From Sulfurimonas sp. (GTDB lineage Bacteria > Campylobacterota > Campylobacteria > Campylobacterales > Sulfurimonadaceae), in assembly GCA_026988735.1 (NCBI GenBank), contig JALSKR010000085.1, positions 1 to 18,580 of the forward strand: DNA of 18,580 bases. The letters run 5' to 3'. Of this stretch, positions 1 to 7,829 are shown one piece after another. Numbering within the stretch: the stretch's first letter is position 1; every line of letters starts with the position of its first letter. A program made the position numbers and the translations under genes. The notes under the pieces are model-generated. The model was not told the DNA's origin, did not search any database, and saw only the letters and a program-made list of their open reading frames with translations.

Positions 1-67
1 AATTTTACAAAACTTTATATTACACTGTGCATTGTTTTCACAAAGAGTTCTTTATGCTCTTCTTTGC

Positions 68-73
68 TACAAT
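68..73 (+). promoter_or_regulatory. Probable -10 box of the metH promoter
   Basis: TACAAT preceded by TTTGC, which is the usual form of a vegetative -10 box in Campylobacterota, where -35 boxes are poorly conserved. A start would fall near position 80, giving a leader of about 26 nt before the ATG at 106. It overlaps the upstream TTG at 64, so that TTG is unlikely to be used as a start codon. Confidence 0.55.
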
Positions 74-105
74 ATAAGAACTATTTTTCTATAAAGATTT
101 TATAT

Positions 106-3100
106 ATGACAACAAAACAATACATTTTAGAAACTATTAAAAAACGCCCTCTTATCATCGATGGAGCAATGGGAACACAGCTACAACAACGTGATGACAA
201 CATTCCAAAAGAGGCATGGGAGGGGAATGAAGGCTGTAATGAGTTGCTTAATGTAACTGCACCCGAGATCATGAATGAAATATTTCATGCCTATCTGACT
301 GCCGGAGCTGATTTTATCACGACAAATACCTTTGGTTCTTTTTCCTGGGTTTTGGATGAGTATAACATTGGAGACCGCGCATATGAACTGACACGAGCAG
401 GTGCCGAACTTGTTAAAAAACAGTGTGAAGCTTTTTCAACACCTGAGCATCCCCGTTTTTGTCTTGGTTCAATCGGACCGGGAACAAAACTTCCCTCCCT
501 TGGCCATATTACCTATGATGAAATGTATGCAGGGTATACAGAATTTTGTATAGCCCTTATTGACGGCGGTGTGGATGTTTTTCTCATTGAAACTGCACAG
601 GATCCGTTGCAAATAAAGGCTGCTTTGCATGCCATTGAGGAAGCCTCCAGACAAAAAGAGGTCGAAATACCTATCATGGTTTCTGTAACCATCGAGCTCA
701 GCGGCACAATGCTTATAGGGACAGATGCCGAAACAATTACAACCATTATGGAGCCATTTGACATTCTCTCTCTTGGATTTAACTGTGGAACAGGACCTGA
801 ACAGGTACTCAAACATGTAAAAACACTCAGTGAACTTTGGGGCAAACCCATCAGTGTGCATGCCAATGCCGGTCTTCCGCAAAACCGCGGAGGCTATACC
901 TATTATCCGATGGGACCCGATGAATTTGTCGCACAACAGGAAAAATTTTTAGAATTTGACGGTGTAAGCTTTTTGGGTGGCTGTTGTGGGACAACACCGC
1001 AACACATTCGAGCCCTCGTTGACAAAGTAACTAATGTCACACCAAAGAAACCTTCAGGTTCGCAGCCAAATTCTATTGCCTCACTTTTTAATACAGTGCC
1101 TCTTATGCAAGAACCGGCACCTCTGCTTGTAGGAGAACGCTCAAATGCAACCGGTTCTAAAGCTTTTAGAGAACTGCTTTTGGCTGAAGATTATGAAGGT
1201 ACACTTTCTGTAGCACAGCAACAGGTACGTGCAGGAGCCCATGTACTTGATGTCAATGTCGGTTTTGCAGGTCGTGATGAAACAAAAGATATGACGGAAG
1301 TCATGGCAATGTACGCACAAAAGATTGCCCTGCCGCTTATGCCCGACTCTACTCAGACAAAAGGGCTTGAAACAGCACTTAAGCACATCGGAGGCAAGCC
1401 GATTCTCAATTCTGTCAACTTAGAAGACGGAGAACCGAAATTTGATGCCGTATGTCAATTGGCCAAAAAATTCGGAGCCAGTCTTGTCTGCCTGACTATT
1501 GATGAAAAAGGGATGGCAAAAACCGTTGCAGACAAAATCAGAGTAGCCGAACGCATCATCGACCTGGCTACCAATCGTCACGGTATTAAAAAAGAAGACC
1601 TTGTATTTGATGTTTTGACCTTTACATTGGGATCAGGAGATGAAGAGTATTTTGATGCAGGTATCAATACGATAGAAGCCATCCGACAACTTCGACAAAA
1701 ACATCCGGAGGTCGGTGCGATTTTGGGGCTTTCAAATATCTCCTTTGGATTAGACAAAGATGCTAGACCGTATCTTAATTCTATGTTCCTGCATCACTGC
1801 GTAGAAGCTGGACTTACTTCCGTCATCATCAATGTCAAGCACATCATTCCACTCAATAAAATTCCAAAAGAAGATCAGGAAATCTGTGATGATTTGATTT
1901 TTAACCGTAAACCAAATGGCGAGGCACTCTTTACTTTTATAGAACACTTCTCTTCTAAAGAAGCCGTAGACAATGATGCCATAGATGAAGAATACCTTAA
2001 AATGAGTGATGAAGAAAAAATTGCCAAACTTTTGATGGATGGAGATAAAGACAGAATGATTCCACTTGTTGAAGAGGCACGTCATAAAATTGCTCCTGAA
2101 AAAATAGTCAATGAAATACTCATAGATGCCATGAAAGTCGTCGGCGAACTTTTTGGTTCAGGACAGATGCAACTTCCTTTTGTTTTACAGTCTGCAGAAA
2201 CAATGAAAAAAGCAGTGGACCATCTCAAACCCTACCTGCCAAAAATCGAAAAAGAGACCGATACCACACTGATACTGGGAACTGTCAAAGGAGACGTCCA
2301 TGATGTCGGGAAAAATCTTGTTGATATTATTCTCTCCAACAACGGCTATAAAGTTATCAATCTTGGAATCAAAGTAGAACTAGATAATTTTCTTGAAACG
2401 TTGGAAAAATCAAATGCTCAGGCACTTGGCATGAGTGGTCTTTTGGTAAAATCAACACAGGTGATGCTTGAAAATTTAAATATTTTGCAGGAAAAAGGTA
2501 TTAAAATTCCGATTCTTTTGGGTGGAGCGGCACTTACCCGTGCTTTTATAGATGATTTTTGCCGACCTGCGTATGACGGTCCTATTTTTTACTGCAAGGA
2601 TGCTTTTGACGGAGTAACTGCTATGAGTCGAATAGAAGCCGGTAATTTTGACACAAACCTGCATCCTGATGCACCGGAAGTAGAACGAAAAGAGGTCAAG
2701 GAGTATGTCATCCCTCCTCTAAGTGAGATAAAAATGCCTTCACGTGATGTTCCTGTTCCAACCCCTCCATTTTGGGGAAGACGTGAAATAAAACTAACTT
2801 CTCAACAGATTGAAATGGCTTTTGAATGGATTAACCACAAAATACTTTTCAAATCCCGCTGGGGCTATTCATCAAAAGGCATGACAAAAGAGGCATACCA
2901 AAAACAACTTGATGAAGTTGTTTGGCCGGCATATGAAAAACTCAAAAAACGTTTTATAGACGAAAAACTTTTTGAACCGACAATCCTTTATGGCTACTGG
3001 CCGTGTAGAAGTGATGATACATCTTTGTTGATATTTGATGAAAGCGAAGGCTGGTTCAAAGAAGAAGATGTAAATCGTGAACCTTTGGAACATATTATCG

Positions 3101-3594
3101 GTCGTGCCGAAGAGGTCTTTACATTTCCGCGTCAAAGAAAAAAACCACACCGTGCATTGAGTGATTTTTTTCATAATGACAGACATGATGTTATCGCACT
3201 TACATGTGTCAGTGCCGGCAGTAAAATCAGTGATGCTGAGCGTGAAATTTATGACAGAGGGGATTACACGGAGTATTATCAGTTTCATGGACTCGGAGTA
3301 GAACTTGCCGAAGCACTTGCCGAAATTGCCCATAAACAAATCAGACTTGATTTAAACATCGCCAAAGATGAAGGGAATACACTCGCTGATGTACGCATGA
3401 ACAGATACCAGGGAAGCCGTTACTCTTTTGGGTATGCAGCCTGTCCTGATTTAGAGCTTAACCGACCCTTGTTTAATCTTTTAAAGCCTGAAGAGTTTGG
3501 AATTGAGTTGAGTGAAACATTTCAAATTCATCCGGAGCAGTCAACTTCAGCACTGGTTGTCTACCACCCTGAAGCAACCTACTATAATGTATAA
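106..3594 (+). CDS. metH: Methionine synthase, cobalamin-dependent
   Basis: Transfers the methyl group of 5-methyltetrahydrofolate to homocysteine through enzyme-bound cobalamin, forming methionine and tetrahydrofolate in the cytoplasm. All four modules are visible in 1162 residues (E. coli MetH is 1227). The homocysteine domain has the zinc ligands C227 and C293/C294 (NCG and GGCCG). The pterin domain follows at about 340-600 (begins VGERSNATG). The cobalamin domain carries GDVHDVG at 729-735, where His732 is the expected lower axial ligand. A C-terminal AdoMet-reactivation domain has the RYSFGYAACPDL motif at 1105-1116. A TTG at 64 would add 14 residues, but it lies in the promoter and lacks a ribosome binding site, so I chose the ATG at 106. 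That ATG has only a weak AAAG upstream. The gene stands alone, convergent with the glucosaminidase gene. No B12 or SAM riboswitch is visible in the 105 bases available upstream. Confidence 0.97.
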   Translation: MTTKQYILETIKKRPLIIDGAMGTQLQQRDDNIPKEAWEGNEGCNELLNVTAPEIMNEIFHAYLTAGADFITTNTFGSFSWVLDEYNIGDRAYELTRAGAELVKKQCEAFSTPEHPRFCLGSIGPGTKLPSLGHITYDEMYAGYTEFCIALIDGGVDVFLIETAQDPLQIKAALHAIEEASRQKEVEIPIMVSVTIELSGTMLIGTDAETITTIMEPFDILSLGFNCGTGPEQVLKHVKTLSELWGKPISVHANAGLPQNRGGYTYYPMGPDEFVAQQEKFLEFDGVSFLGGCCGTTPQHIRALVDKVTNVTPKKPSGSQPNSIASLFNTVPLMQEPAPLLVGERSNATGSKAFRELLLAEDYEGTLSVAQQQVRAGAHVLDVNVGFAGRDETKDMTEVMAMYAQKIALPLMPDSTQTKGLETALKHIGGKPILNSVNLEDGEPKFDAVCQLAKKFGASLVCLTIDEKGMAKTVADKIRVAERIIDLATNRHGIKKEDLVFDVLTFTLGSGDEEYFDAGINTIEAIRQLRQKHPEVGAILGLSNISFGLDKDARPYLNSMFLHHCVEAGLTSVIINVKHIIPLNKIPKEDQEICDDLIFNRKPNGEALFTFIEHFSSKEAVDNDAIDEEYLKMSDEEKIAKLLMDGDKDRMIPLVEEARHKIAPEKIVNEILIDAMKVVGELFGSGQMQLPFVLQSAETMKKAVDHLKPYLPKIEKETDTTLILGTVKGDVHDVGKNLVDIILSNNGYKVINLGIKVELDNFLETLEKSNAQALGMSGLLVKSTQVMLENLNILQEKGIKIPILLGGAALTRAFIDDFCRPAYDGPIFYCKDAFDGVTAMSRIEAGNFDTNLHPDAPEVERKEVKEYVIPPLSEIKMPSRDVPVPTPPFWGRREIKLTSQQIEMAFEWINHKILFKSRWGYSSKGMTKEAYQKQLDEVVWPAYEKLKKRFIDEKLFEPTILYGYWPCRSDDTSLLIFDESEGWFKEEDVNREPLEHIIGRAEEVFTFPRQRKKPHRALSDFFHNDRHDVIALTCVSAGSKISDAEREIYDRGDYTEYYQFHGLGVELAEALAEIAHKQIRLDLNIAKDEGNTLADVRMNRYQGSRYSFGYAACPDLELNRPLFNLLKPEEFGIELSETFQIHPEQSTSALVVYHPEATYYNV

Positions 3595-3624
3595 GAAAGA
3601 GTCTTATCAATAACTCTCTTTCTT
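3593..3624. terminator. Hairpin at the metH / glucosaminidase convergent junction
   Basis: AAGAAAG plus AGT (3593-3602) can pair with ACT plus CTTTCTT (613-624 in the 3600s), with a two-base bulge and a ten-base loop. It begins in the metH stop codon and runs into the last codons of the minus-strand gene, so the two convergent genes share it. There is no long T-run on either strand, so termination is plausible rather than clear. Confidence 0.35.
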
Positions 3625-4296
3625 ATCAAATTTCGTAAAATTGTTGTATTTGATTACTTGATTTATAACCTTTACATAATCTGACCCCATTTCAGAGTAT
3701 TTGTCCAAGCCTTCTGTAATTTTATAAGGGTCATCATATTGCAAACGTAATTGACGAAATTTATTGTATGCCTTTCCTGTTGCAATCATTTCGTAATAAG
3801 CACGAATAGCGTCTTCAATTGTATCAAATTTTTTTAGCCAAACTGTTTTGCTGCCTCTTTTACCGTCGGCAGCAATACGTTTTTCGTATAAATGGGAACT
3901 CCACATGCCAAACACATTGTTTGCTTCTTTAAAAAACCTCGAAGTAGCCCATGAGCTTTCCATAGCAGCCTGCGCCAATGTTATGCTGATGGGATGCGGT
4001 TTCAAACGTGCCAACAAATCTTCATCACTTGTTGCTCTGTATATTTTTTTCAAAAATTCGATCTCTTGTATATTTGTGTTATTCTCAAGATTTTTTTTGA
4101 CTCTTTTATATCTTTGCATCAACCCGTCATGAACTTTTTGCACAGCCGGCAGCAACAGCTTCAGAAATCGCTTTTTTTTCTCTTTCACCGACATGTGTTG
4201 CAAAGTGGGGTTTTTCATACTGTCAGTAACTGTAGCATTCTCATCAGCGAAGCAAAAAAAAGATAAACTCATATACAAAGGAAAAAGTAACTTCAC
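3607..4296 (-). CDS. Bax-like secreted glucosaminidase (GH73 family)
   Basis: Likely a peptidoglycan hydrolase of the Bax / mannosyl-glycoprotein endo-beta-N-acetylglucosaminidase type, which cleaves the glycan strand in the periplasm. The 229-residue protein starts with a hydrophobic signal segment (about 1-17, probable cleavage after CFA). A lysine-rich helical region follows, then the catalytic domain from about residue 100. AQAAMESSWATSRF holds the expected catalytic Glu113, followed by the NNVFGMW motif common in these enzymes. The GTG start at 4296 overlaps the TGA of the upstream membrane-protein gene (GTGA), which implies translational coupling, and AAGAGA lies just upstream. Family assignment is firm; physiological role (cell separation, flagellar or envelope remodelling) is not shown by the sequence. 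Confidence 0.82.
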   Translation of the reverse strand: MKLLFPLYMSLSFFCFADENATVTDSMKNPTLQHMSVKEKKKRFLKLLLPAVQKVHDGLMQRYKRVKKNLENNTNIQEIEFLKKIYRATSDEDLLARLKPHPISITLAQAAMESSWATSRFFKEANNVFGMWSSHLYEKRIAADGKRGSKTVWLKKFDTIEDAIRAYYEMIATGKAYNKFRQLRLQYDDPYKITEGLDKYSEMGSDYVKVINQVIKYNNFTKFDKKESY

Positions 4297-4547
4297 TGAC
4301 TGTCTCTTTTCCCAAAATATTCATAATCCATATATCTTGTTCGATTTTTGATTTCAACATATCTGATAAAAAATTTTATTATGGCAAATATATTCACAAT
4401 CATCAAAACAGCTAACACAAAATTCGAAGACAACCCCATCGTAGCTAACAACAGATAAAAAAAATAACTCACAGTAAAAAATGCTGTTATCTGTAAAAAT
4501 AAAAAAAGAACCGGTAGAATTTTTGACTTTTTTCTTCTGTCGTGCAT
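4293..4547 (-). CDS. Small two-helix membrane protein, unknown function
   Basis: I do not recognise this 84-residue protein. It has a basic N-terminus (DRRKKSK), two strongly hydrophobic segments at about 10-34 and 42-62 separated by a short GLSSN turn, and a charged C-terminal tail. This suggests an inner-membrane hairpin with both ends in the cytoplasm. The ATG at 4547 is chosen, with a strong GGGAGGGG about 8 bases upstream; a TTG two codons earlier is also possible. Its stop overlaps the start of the glucosaminidase gene, so the two are probably co-expressed and the protein may act at the envelope alongside that hydrolase. That functional link is inference. Confidence 0.7.
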   Translation of the reverse strand: MHDRRKKSKILPVLFLFLQITAFFTVSYFFYLLLATMGLSSNFVLAVLMIVNIFAIIKFFIRYVEIKNRTRYMDYEYFGKRDSQ

Positions 4548-4583
4548 CGTCAATTCCCCTCCCTTTTTTTATCTTTTATCGCA

Positions 4584-4595
4584 ATTACATGTAAT
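4584..4595. promoter_or_regulatory. Perfect 12-bp palindrome ATTACATGTAAT (possible operator)
   Basis: Perfectly symmetric and located at the predicted transcription start of the membrane protein/glucosaminidase unit. Its core TTACATGTAA recurs upstream of comM at 6202-6211. A regulator site is inferred from symmetry and position only. Confidence 0.3.
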
Positions 4596-4602
4596 ACTGA
4601 CT

Positions 4603-4608
4603 ATTGTA
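4603..4608 (-). promoter_or_regulatory. Probable -10 box of the membrane protein-glucosaminidase unit
   Basis: On the minus strand this reads TACAAT, preceded by CGGT. A start about seven bases downstream would give a leader near 50 nt, ending in the strong GGGAGGGG ribosome binding site. Confidence 0.35.
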
Positions 4609-4618
4609 ACCGAATGAA

Positions 4619-4646
4619 AATAAAAGATATATAAATATCTTTTATT
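4619..4646 (-). terminator. AT-rich hairpin after comM
   Basis: A perfect 12-bp inverted repeat (arms AATAAAAGATAT and ATATCTTTTATT, four-base loop) three bases past the comM stop codon. On the minus strand it is followed by a short T-rich stretch. The stem is almost pure A/T, so terminator strength is uncertain. It separates comM from the downstream membrane-protein gene. Confidence 0.5.
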
Positions 4647-4649
4647 AAT

Positions 4650-6158
4650 TTATCTTCTTCTGTAGGAAATCGCTTCCAACATATGCTCTTTTTGAATAAG
4701 ATCAGACCTATCCAAGTCTGCTATTGTCCGGGCTACTTTTTGAATTTTTTTAATACTCCTAAATGAAAGTGCAAATCTTTTTATTGCCATTTGAAGTATT
4801 TCATTTGATTCATTCTCCATTTTGCAAAAGAGATCTAATTCTTTATCTGACAAATGTGCGTTAAACACTTTTTGTCCACGTTTTTTACAAAATATATGCG
4901 CTTCTACCACCATTTTATGCATCTCTTTTGATGAAAAACCTGCATGGTCCTCTGCGCTCACATTTTGCATAACTATATTTAAATCTATTCTGTCCAGAAA
5001 TGGCTCGGAGAGACGGTTTTTGTATTTCTGTATTTCCAAATCACTACACCTGCACTCTTTGTGTGAATCCAATAAATTTCCGCATGGACAGGGGTTCATG
5101 GCCCCTACAAACAAAAATCTGGCAGGATACTCAACTTTGGAATTTACTCTTGAAATTCTTATTTTTGCATCCTGCATCGGTTCTCTGAGTGATTCGAGAA
5201 CAGCTTTTGAAAAATGCGGCAGTTCATCAAAAAACAGTATGCCATTGTTTGCAAGTCCTACCTCACCAATTTTTGCCTTATGGCTTCCTCCGCCAAATAT
5301 ACTTGCCGGAGTGGAACTGTGGTGCGGATTTTTCATTGTTCTATGCGGCTTAAATTCTGGTTCATATCCTTCTATAACTTCAAGCTTTGCCACATCCAGA
5401 ATTTCACTTTCAGTCATTGGCGGAAGAATGTAACGCAATCTGTTTGCAATCATACTCTTCCCACATCCCGGACTCCCTTGTAAAATTATATTATGAAACC
5501 CTGCTGCGGCTATCAAGGCTGCTCTTTTTGCAACATCCTGCCCCTTCACATCTATAAAATCTTCTAAATACTCTTTCACATAATAATATTTTTGTGTATC
5601 AATTTCATAATGGGGATAATCAATCTCACTTTGTGTGATATTTGGCAGTGCAGTTTCTTGATTTTTGAGTATTTCTACTGCTTCTTTGAAGTTTTTTACG
5701 CCATAAAATGAAACATTTGGAATTTTTGAAAGCTTTTTCAGTGATTCAAAAGGCACAATTGCTTGCTTTATCAGTCCTTGATTAGCAAGAGAAAGTATTA
5801 AAGGATAGAGTTGTATATTTTCTTTTACGCTTCCGTCAAGCCCTAATTCTCCAAAGACAAACCAACTCTCCAAATCAACATCGCTCTCATTCAAGAGTAT
5901 AAGCACTGCCATACTCAAATCAAATTGCGAACCTGATTTGGCAAGTTCTGAAGGAGCGAGTAAAAAAGTAATTCTTTTAGGAGGAAAAGAGTAATCATTA
6001 CTCAAAAGTGCAGACTTTACCCGTTCTTTTGATTCTGTAATGGCAGTAGATGCCATGCCTACTATAGAAAACGACGGTAGCCCTTTCGTCAAGGTTGATT
6101 CCACATCAACGACTTTGGCATCTACCCCCTCATATGTTGCACAGCGAACTTTTTTCAT
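4650..6158 (-). CDS. comM: ComM-type AAA+ ATPase (Mg-chelatase-like helicase)
   Basis: ComM homologues are hexameric AAA+ DNA helicases that promote branch migration when incoming single-stranded DNA recombines during natural transformation. The protein has 502 residues, about the usual size. The N-terminal Lon-like fold carries GLPSFSIVG and the RITFLLAPSELAKSGSQFDL block. The Mg-chelatase ATPase domain has Walker A GSPGCGKS at 228-235 and Walker B GILFFDE at 306-312. A cysteine cluster (C357, C359, C369, C371; NPCPCG then CRC) is followed by the SEPFLDRIDL arginine-finger region and the C-terminal helical lid. It is flanked by its own promoter-like site and a downstream hairpin, so it is probably monocistronic. 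The gene is also present in many bacteria not known to be competent, so it does not prove competence here. Confidence 0.93.
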   Translation of the reverse strand: MKKVRCATYEGVDAKVVDVESTLTKGLPSFSIVGMASTAITESKERVKSALLSNDYSFPPKRITFLLAPSELAKSGSQFDLSMAVLILLNESDVDLESWFVFGELGLDGSVKENIQLYPLILSLANQGLIKQAIVPFESLKKLSKIPNVSFYGVKNFKEAVEILKNQETALPNITQSEIDYPHYEIDTQKYYYVKEYLEDFIDVKGQDVAKRAALIAAAGFHNIILQGSPGCGKSMIANRLRYILPPMTESEILDVAKLEVIEGYEPEFKPHRTMKNPHHSSTPASIFGGGSHKAKIGEVGLANNGILFFDELPHFSKAVLESLREPMQDAKIRISRVNSKVEYPARFLFVGAMNPCPCGNLLDSHKECRCSDLEIQKYKNRLSEPFLDRIDLNIVMQNVSAEDHAGFSSKEMHKMVVEAHIFCKKRGQKVFNAHLSDKELDLFCKMENESNEILQMAIKRFALSFRSIKKIQKVARTIADLDRSDLIQKEHMLEAISYRRR

Positions 6159-6185
6159 TGAACCAACCTTCTTCTAGTTGCTTCT

Positions 6186-6191
6186 ATCTTA
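6186..6191 (-). promoter_or_regulatory. Probable -10 box of the comM promoter
   Basis: On the minus strand TAAGAT preceded by TTTAGC, giving a leader of about 20-25 nt to the comM ATG. The palindrome TTACATGTAA lies 11-20 bases upstream of the box, in the -35 region. Confidence 0.45.
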
Positions 6192-6201
6192 GCTAAATGC
6201 T

Positions 6202-6211
6202 TTACATGTAA
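6202..6211. promoter_or_regulatory. Palindrome TTACATGTAA upstream of comM (possible operator)
   Basis: Perfect 10-bp palindrome covering the -35 region of the predicted comM promoter. The same ten bases occur at 4585-4594 in the next promoter region. Function inferred from position. Confidence 0.3.
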
Positions 6212-6214
6212 GAG

Positions 6215-6239
6215 ATAATATGACAGATTGTCATATTAT
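6215..6239. repeat. Inverted repeat at the end of def (possible terminator)
   Basis: Perfect 11-bp arms ATAATATGACA / TGTCATATTAT around a three-base spacer. It overlaps the def stop codon and lies upstream of comM. It could end the tig-clpP-def transcript, but no T-run follows on the minus strand. As a 25-bp DNA palindrome it could equally be a protein-binding site. Confidence 0.5.
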
Positions 6240-6760
6240 TTGGTATTTTTTCTCTCTTTTTGCATTTTCTTATACTCTTTTTCAAATTTTTTACGCCTTG
6301 CATAAGAAAGTTTATCTATAAATAATATACCTTCCAAATGGTCCATCTCATGCTGAATAGCTATTGCCAAAAGTCCATCTGCTTCGAGTGTTTTTGTGTT
6401 CCCGTATCTATCTTGATAATTTATAATAATATTTTCATATCGTTTAATATCTTCATAGAACTGGGGAACACTCAAGCAACCCTCCTGATAGGTTGTTTCT
6501 CCGCTTTTATGCGTCATAACCGGATTAATAATTTCAAGCAGATTTTCAGGAGGTTGTTCACCCTCTTCATCAGGAATATTTAAAATAAGAGCCTGAATAG
6601 GATGTCCTACCTGAATCGCGGCAAGACCTATACCGTTTGTACTTATCATCAAAGGATTCATCGCATCTAAGAGTTTATGTAAAGAAGTATCAAAATCTTT
6701 AACTTCTTTAGACTTTTCTCTTAATCTTTTATCCGGGTACTCTACTATATTTAACTTCAT
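6236..6760 (-). CDS. def: Peptide deformylase
   Basis: Removes the formyl group from the initiator methionine of nascent proteins, using a metal centre. All three signature motifs are present in 174 residues: GIGLAAIQ at 43-50, EGCLSVP with metal ligand Cys95, and QHEMDH with ligands His137 and His141 and catalytic Glu138. The C-terminal tail is lysine-rich. It is the last gene of the tig-clpP-GGDEF-def unit, 22 bases after the GGDEF gene. The order groups proteins acting on newly made or damaged polypeptides, as in Campylobacter and Helicobacter. Confidence 0.96.
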   Translation of the reverse strand: MKLNIVEYPDKRLREKSKEVKDFDTSLHKLLDAMNPLMISTNGIGLAAIQVGHPIQALILNIPDEEGEQPPENLLEIINPVMTHKSGETTYQEGCLSVPQFYEDIKRYENIIINYQDRYGNTKTLEADGLLAIAIQHEMDHLEGILFIDKLSYARRKKFEKEYKKMQKERKNTK

Positions 6761-6782
6761 CTCTTAAAAATTTTCCTGCTTT

Positions 6783-7820
6783 TTATGATCTCAATGAGAC
6801 AGCATAGTCACTGTTTTTATCTTCATATGCTTTTTCGATGCCGTCCATTGCACTTACTACAATCTCTTCAACAGAGTTTTCAGGGTTGATATCTGTCACA
6901 CCGATAGAAATTTTTAGATGAATTTCTCTGTCTGCTAAAAAGAAATTAGAGTTTGAAACCAAATCACTTAGTCGTTCACTTGCCTTTTGGGCACTCTCAA
7001 TATCTGTATGTTTGAGCAGCATTGCAAAAACTCCGTTCCCATAATGTGCCACAATGTCACTGCGTCTTGAAGTTTTTAAAAGCAGTCTTGCAATTGTTCT
7101 GGTCATCAGAACAATTGCTTTATCGTTATTGACACTTTTCTTGAGCTCACGAGAAAGCTCTATCATAATAAGAGAACTTTTATGATTAAACTCTTTAATA
7201 AGCCCAATTTCCTGCTCGATTTTTGTAAGCAGATAGCGTTTGTTATAAACTCCGAATTGATTGTCAAATATTGTCTCATTCTCAACATTTTTAACAATTT
7301 TAGCTGTATCATCATAGATTGTTTTCATTTGAGAGCTTTGTGTTTTTAAAATAGAGTTTAATTTGGAAACATCCCCCTCTAAAATACCAATTATATTCAC
7401 AGCCTCTTTTTCGCTGGGTACATTACTGAGCTCTTTTTTTCTTTTTTCTAAAATTTTTATCATTAAAGACATATTTTTGTACAAGTTGGCAGTTACAGTA
7501 AGAATATGTTTGATCGAGCTGAAACCCTGTTTAAGGTTTTGTTCCAAAAGAATAGTATTTTCATCATCATTATTCTCTTCAAGCTCTAAAATTGAATGTA
7601 TCTGTTTACGGAGATTTTCACTTTTATCTTCTAACAATCTGTCAAAATAAAGAGAAAAGTTATTGGGAGTAGGCGGTAAATTGTCTGCAATAAGTGCATT
7701 TAAAACCTCTTTTGCATAAATTTCAATATCACTTGAAGAACTCTCAAGGTCCAGCTTTTTTATGACAGCTGTCTTTGCATTAGAGTTTTTCTGTACTTTT
7801 GATTTTATTCCACCTGCCAT
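6783..7820 (-). CDS. Degenerate GGDEF-domain protein (probably no cyclase activity)
   Basis: A 345-residue cytoplasmic protein without membrane segments. The N-terminal part contains NLPPTPNNFSLYFDRLL at about 47-63, a module often found ahead of GGDEF domains, followed by a helical, probably coiled-coil linker to about 180. The C-terminal 184-345 has the GGDEF fold, but the signature is GNGVF at 261-265 instead of GG(D/E)EF. The metal-binding stretch reads MIELSRELKKSVNND, with Glu in place of the usual Asp. Diguanylate cyclase activity is therefore unlikely. The inhibitory-site motif RxxD survives as RRSD at 252-255, spaced correctly, so c-di-GMP binding is possible. The ATG has GGGAG upstream. 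It lies nine bases after clpP and 22 before def, hence is co-transcribed with them. Its role there is unknown. Confidence 0.85.
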   Translation of the reverse strand: MAGGIKSKVQKNSNAKTAVIKKLDLESSSSDIEIYAKEVLNALIADNLPPTPNNFSLYFDRLLEDKSENLRKQIHSILELEENNDDENTILLEQNLKQGFSSIKHILTVTANLYKNMSLMIKILEKRKKELSNVPSEKEAVNIIGILEGDVSKLNSILKTQSSQMKTIYDDTAKIVKNVENETIFDNQFGVYNKRYLLTKIEQEIGLIKEFNHKSSLIMIELSRELKKSVNNDKAIVLMTRTIARLLLKTSRRSDIVAHYGNGVFAMLLKHTDIESAQKASERLSDLVSNSNFFLADREIHLKISIGVTDINPENSVEEIVVSAMDGIEKAYEDKNSDYAVSLRS

Positions 7821-7829
7821 ATTTTCTCC

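Noticed and set aside
1..105. B12 or SAM riboswitch upstream of metH
   Set aside because: Too little sequence before the promoter-like site and no recognisable B12-box or SAM-riboswitch pattern.
469..936. 155-codon open frame on the minus strand
   Set aside because: Antisense to metH; the protein resembles nothing and metH fully explains the region.
4822..5433. 203-codon open frame on the + strand
   Set aside because: Entirely antisense to comM, no ribosome binding site, and a composition that mirrors the real gene; it is a shadow frame.
6783..7820. Sequencing error as the cause of the missing GGDEF motif
   Set aside because: The frame is intact on both sides, and both the signature and metal site are altered by substitutions, which a single base error would not produce.
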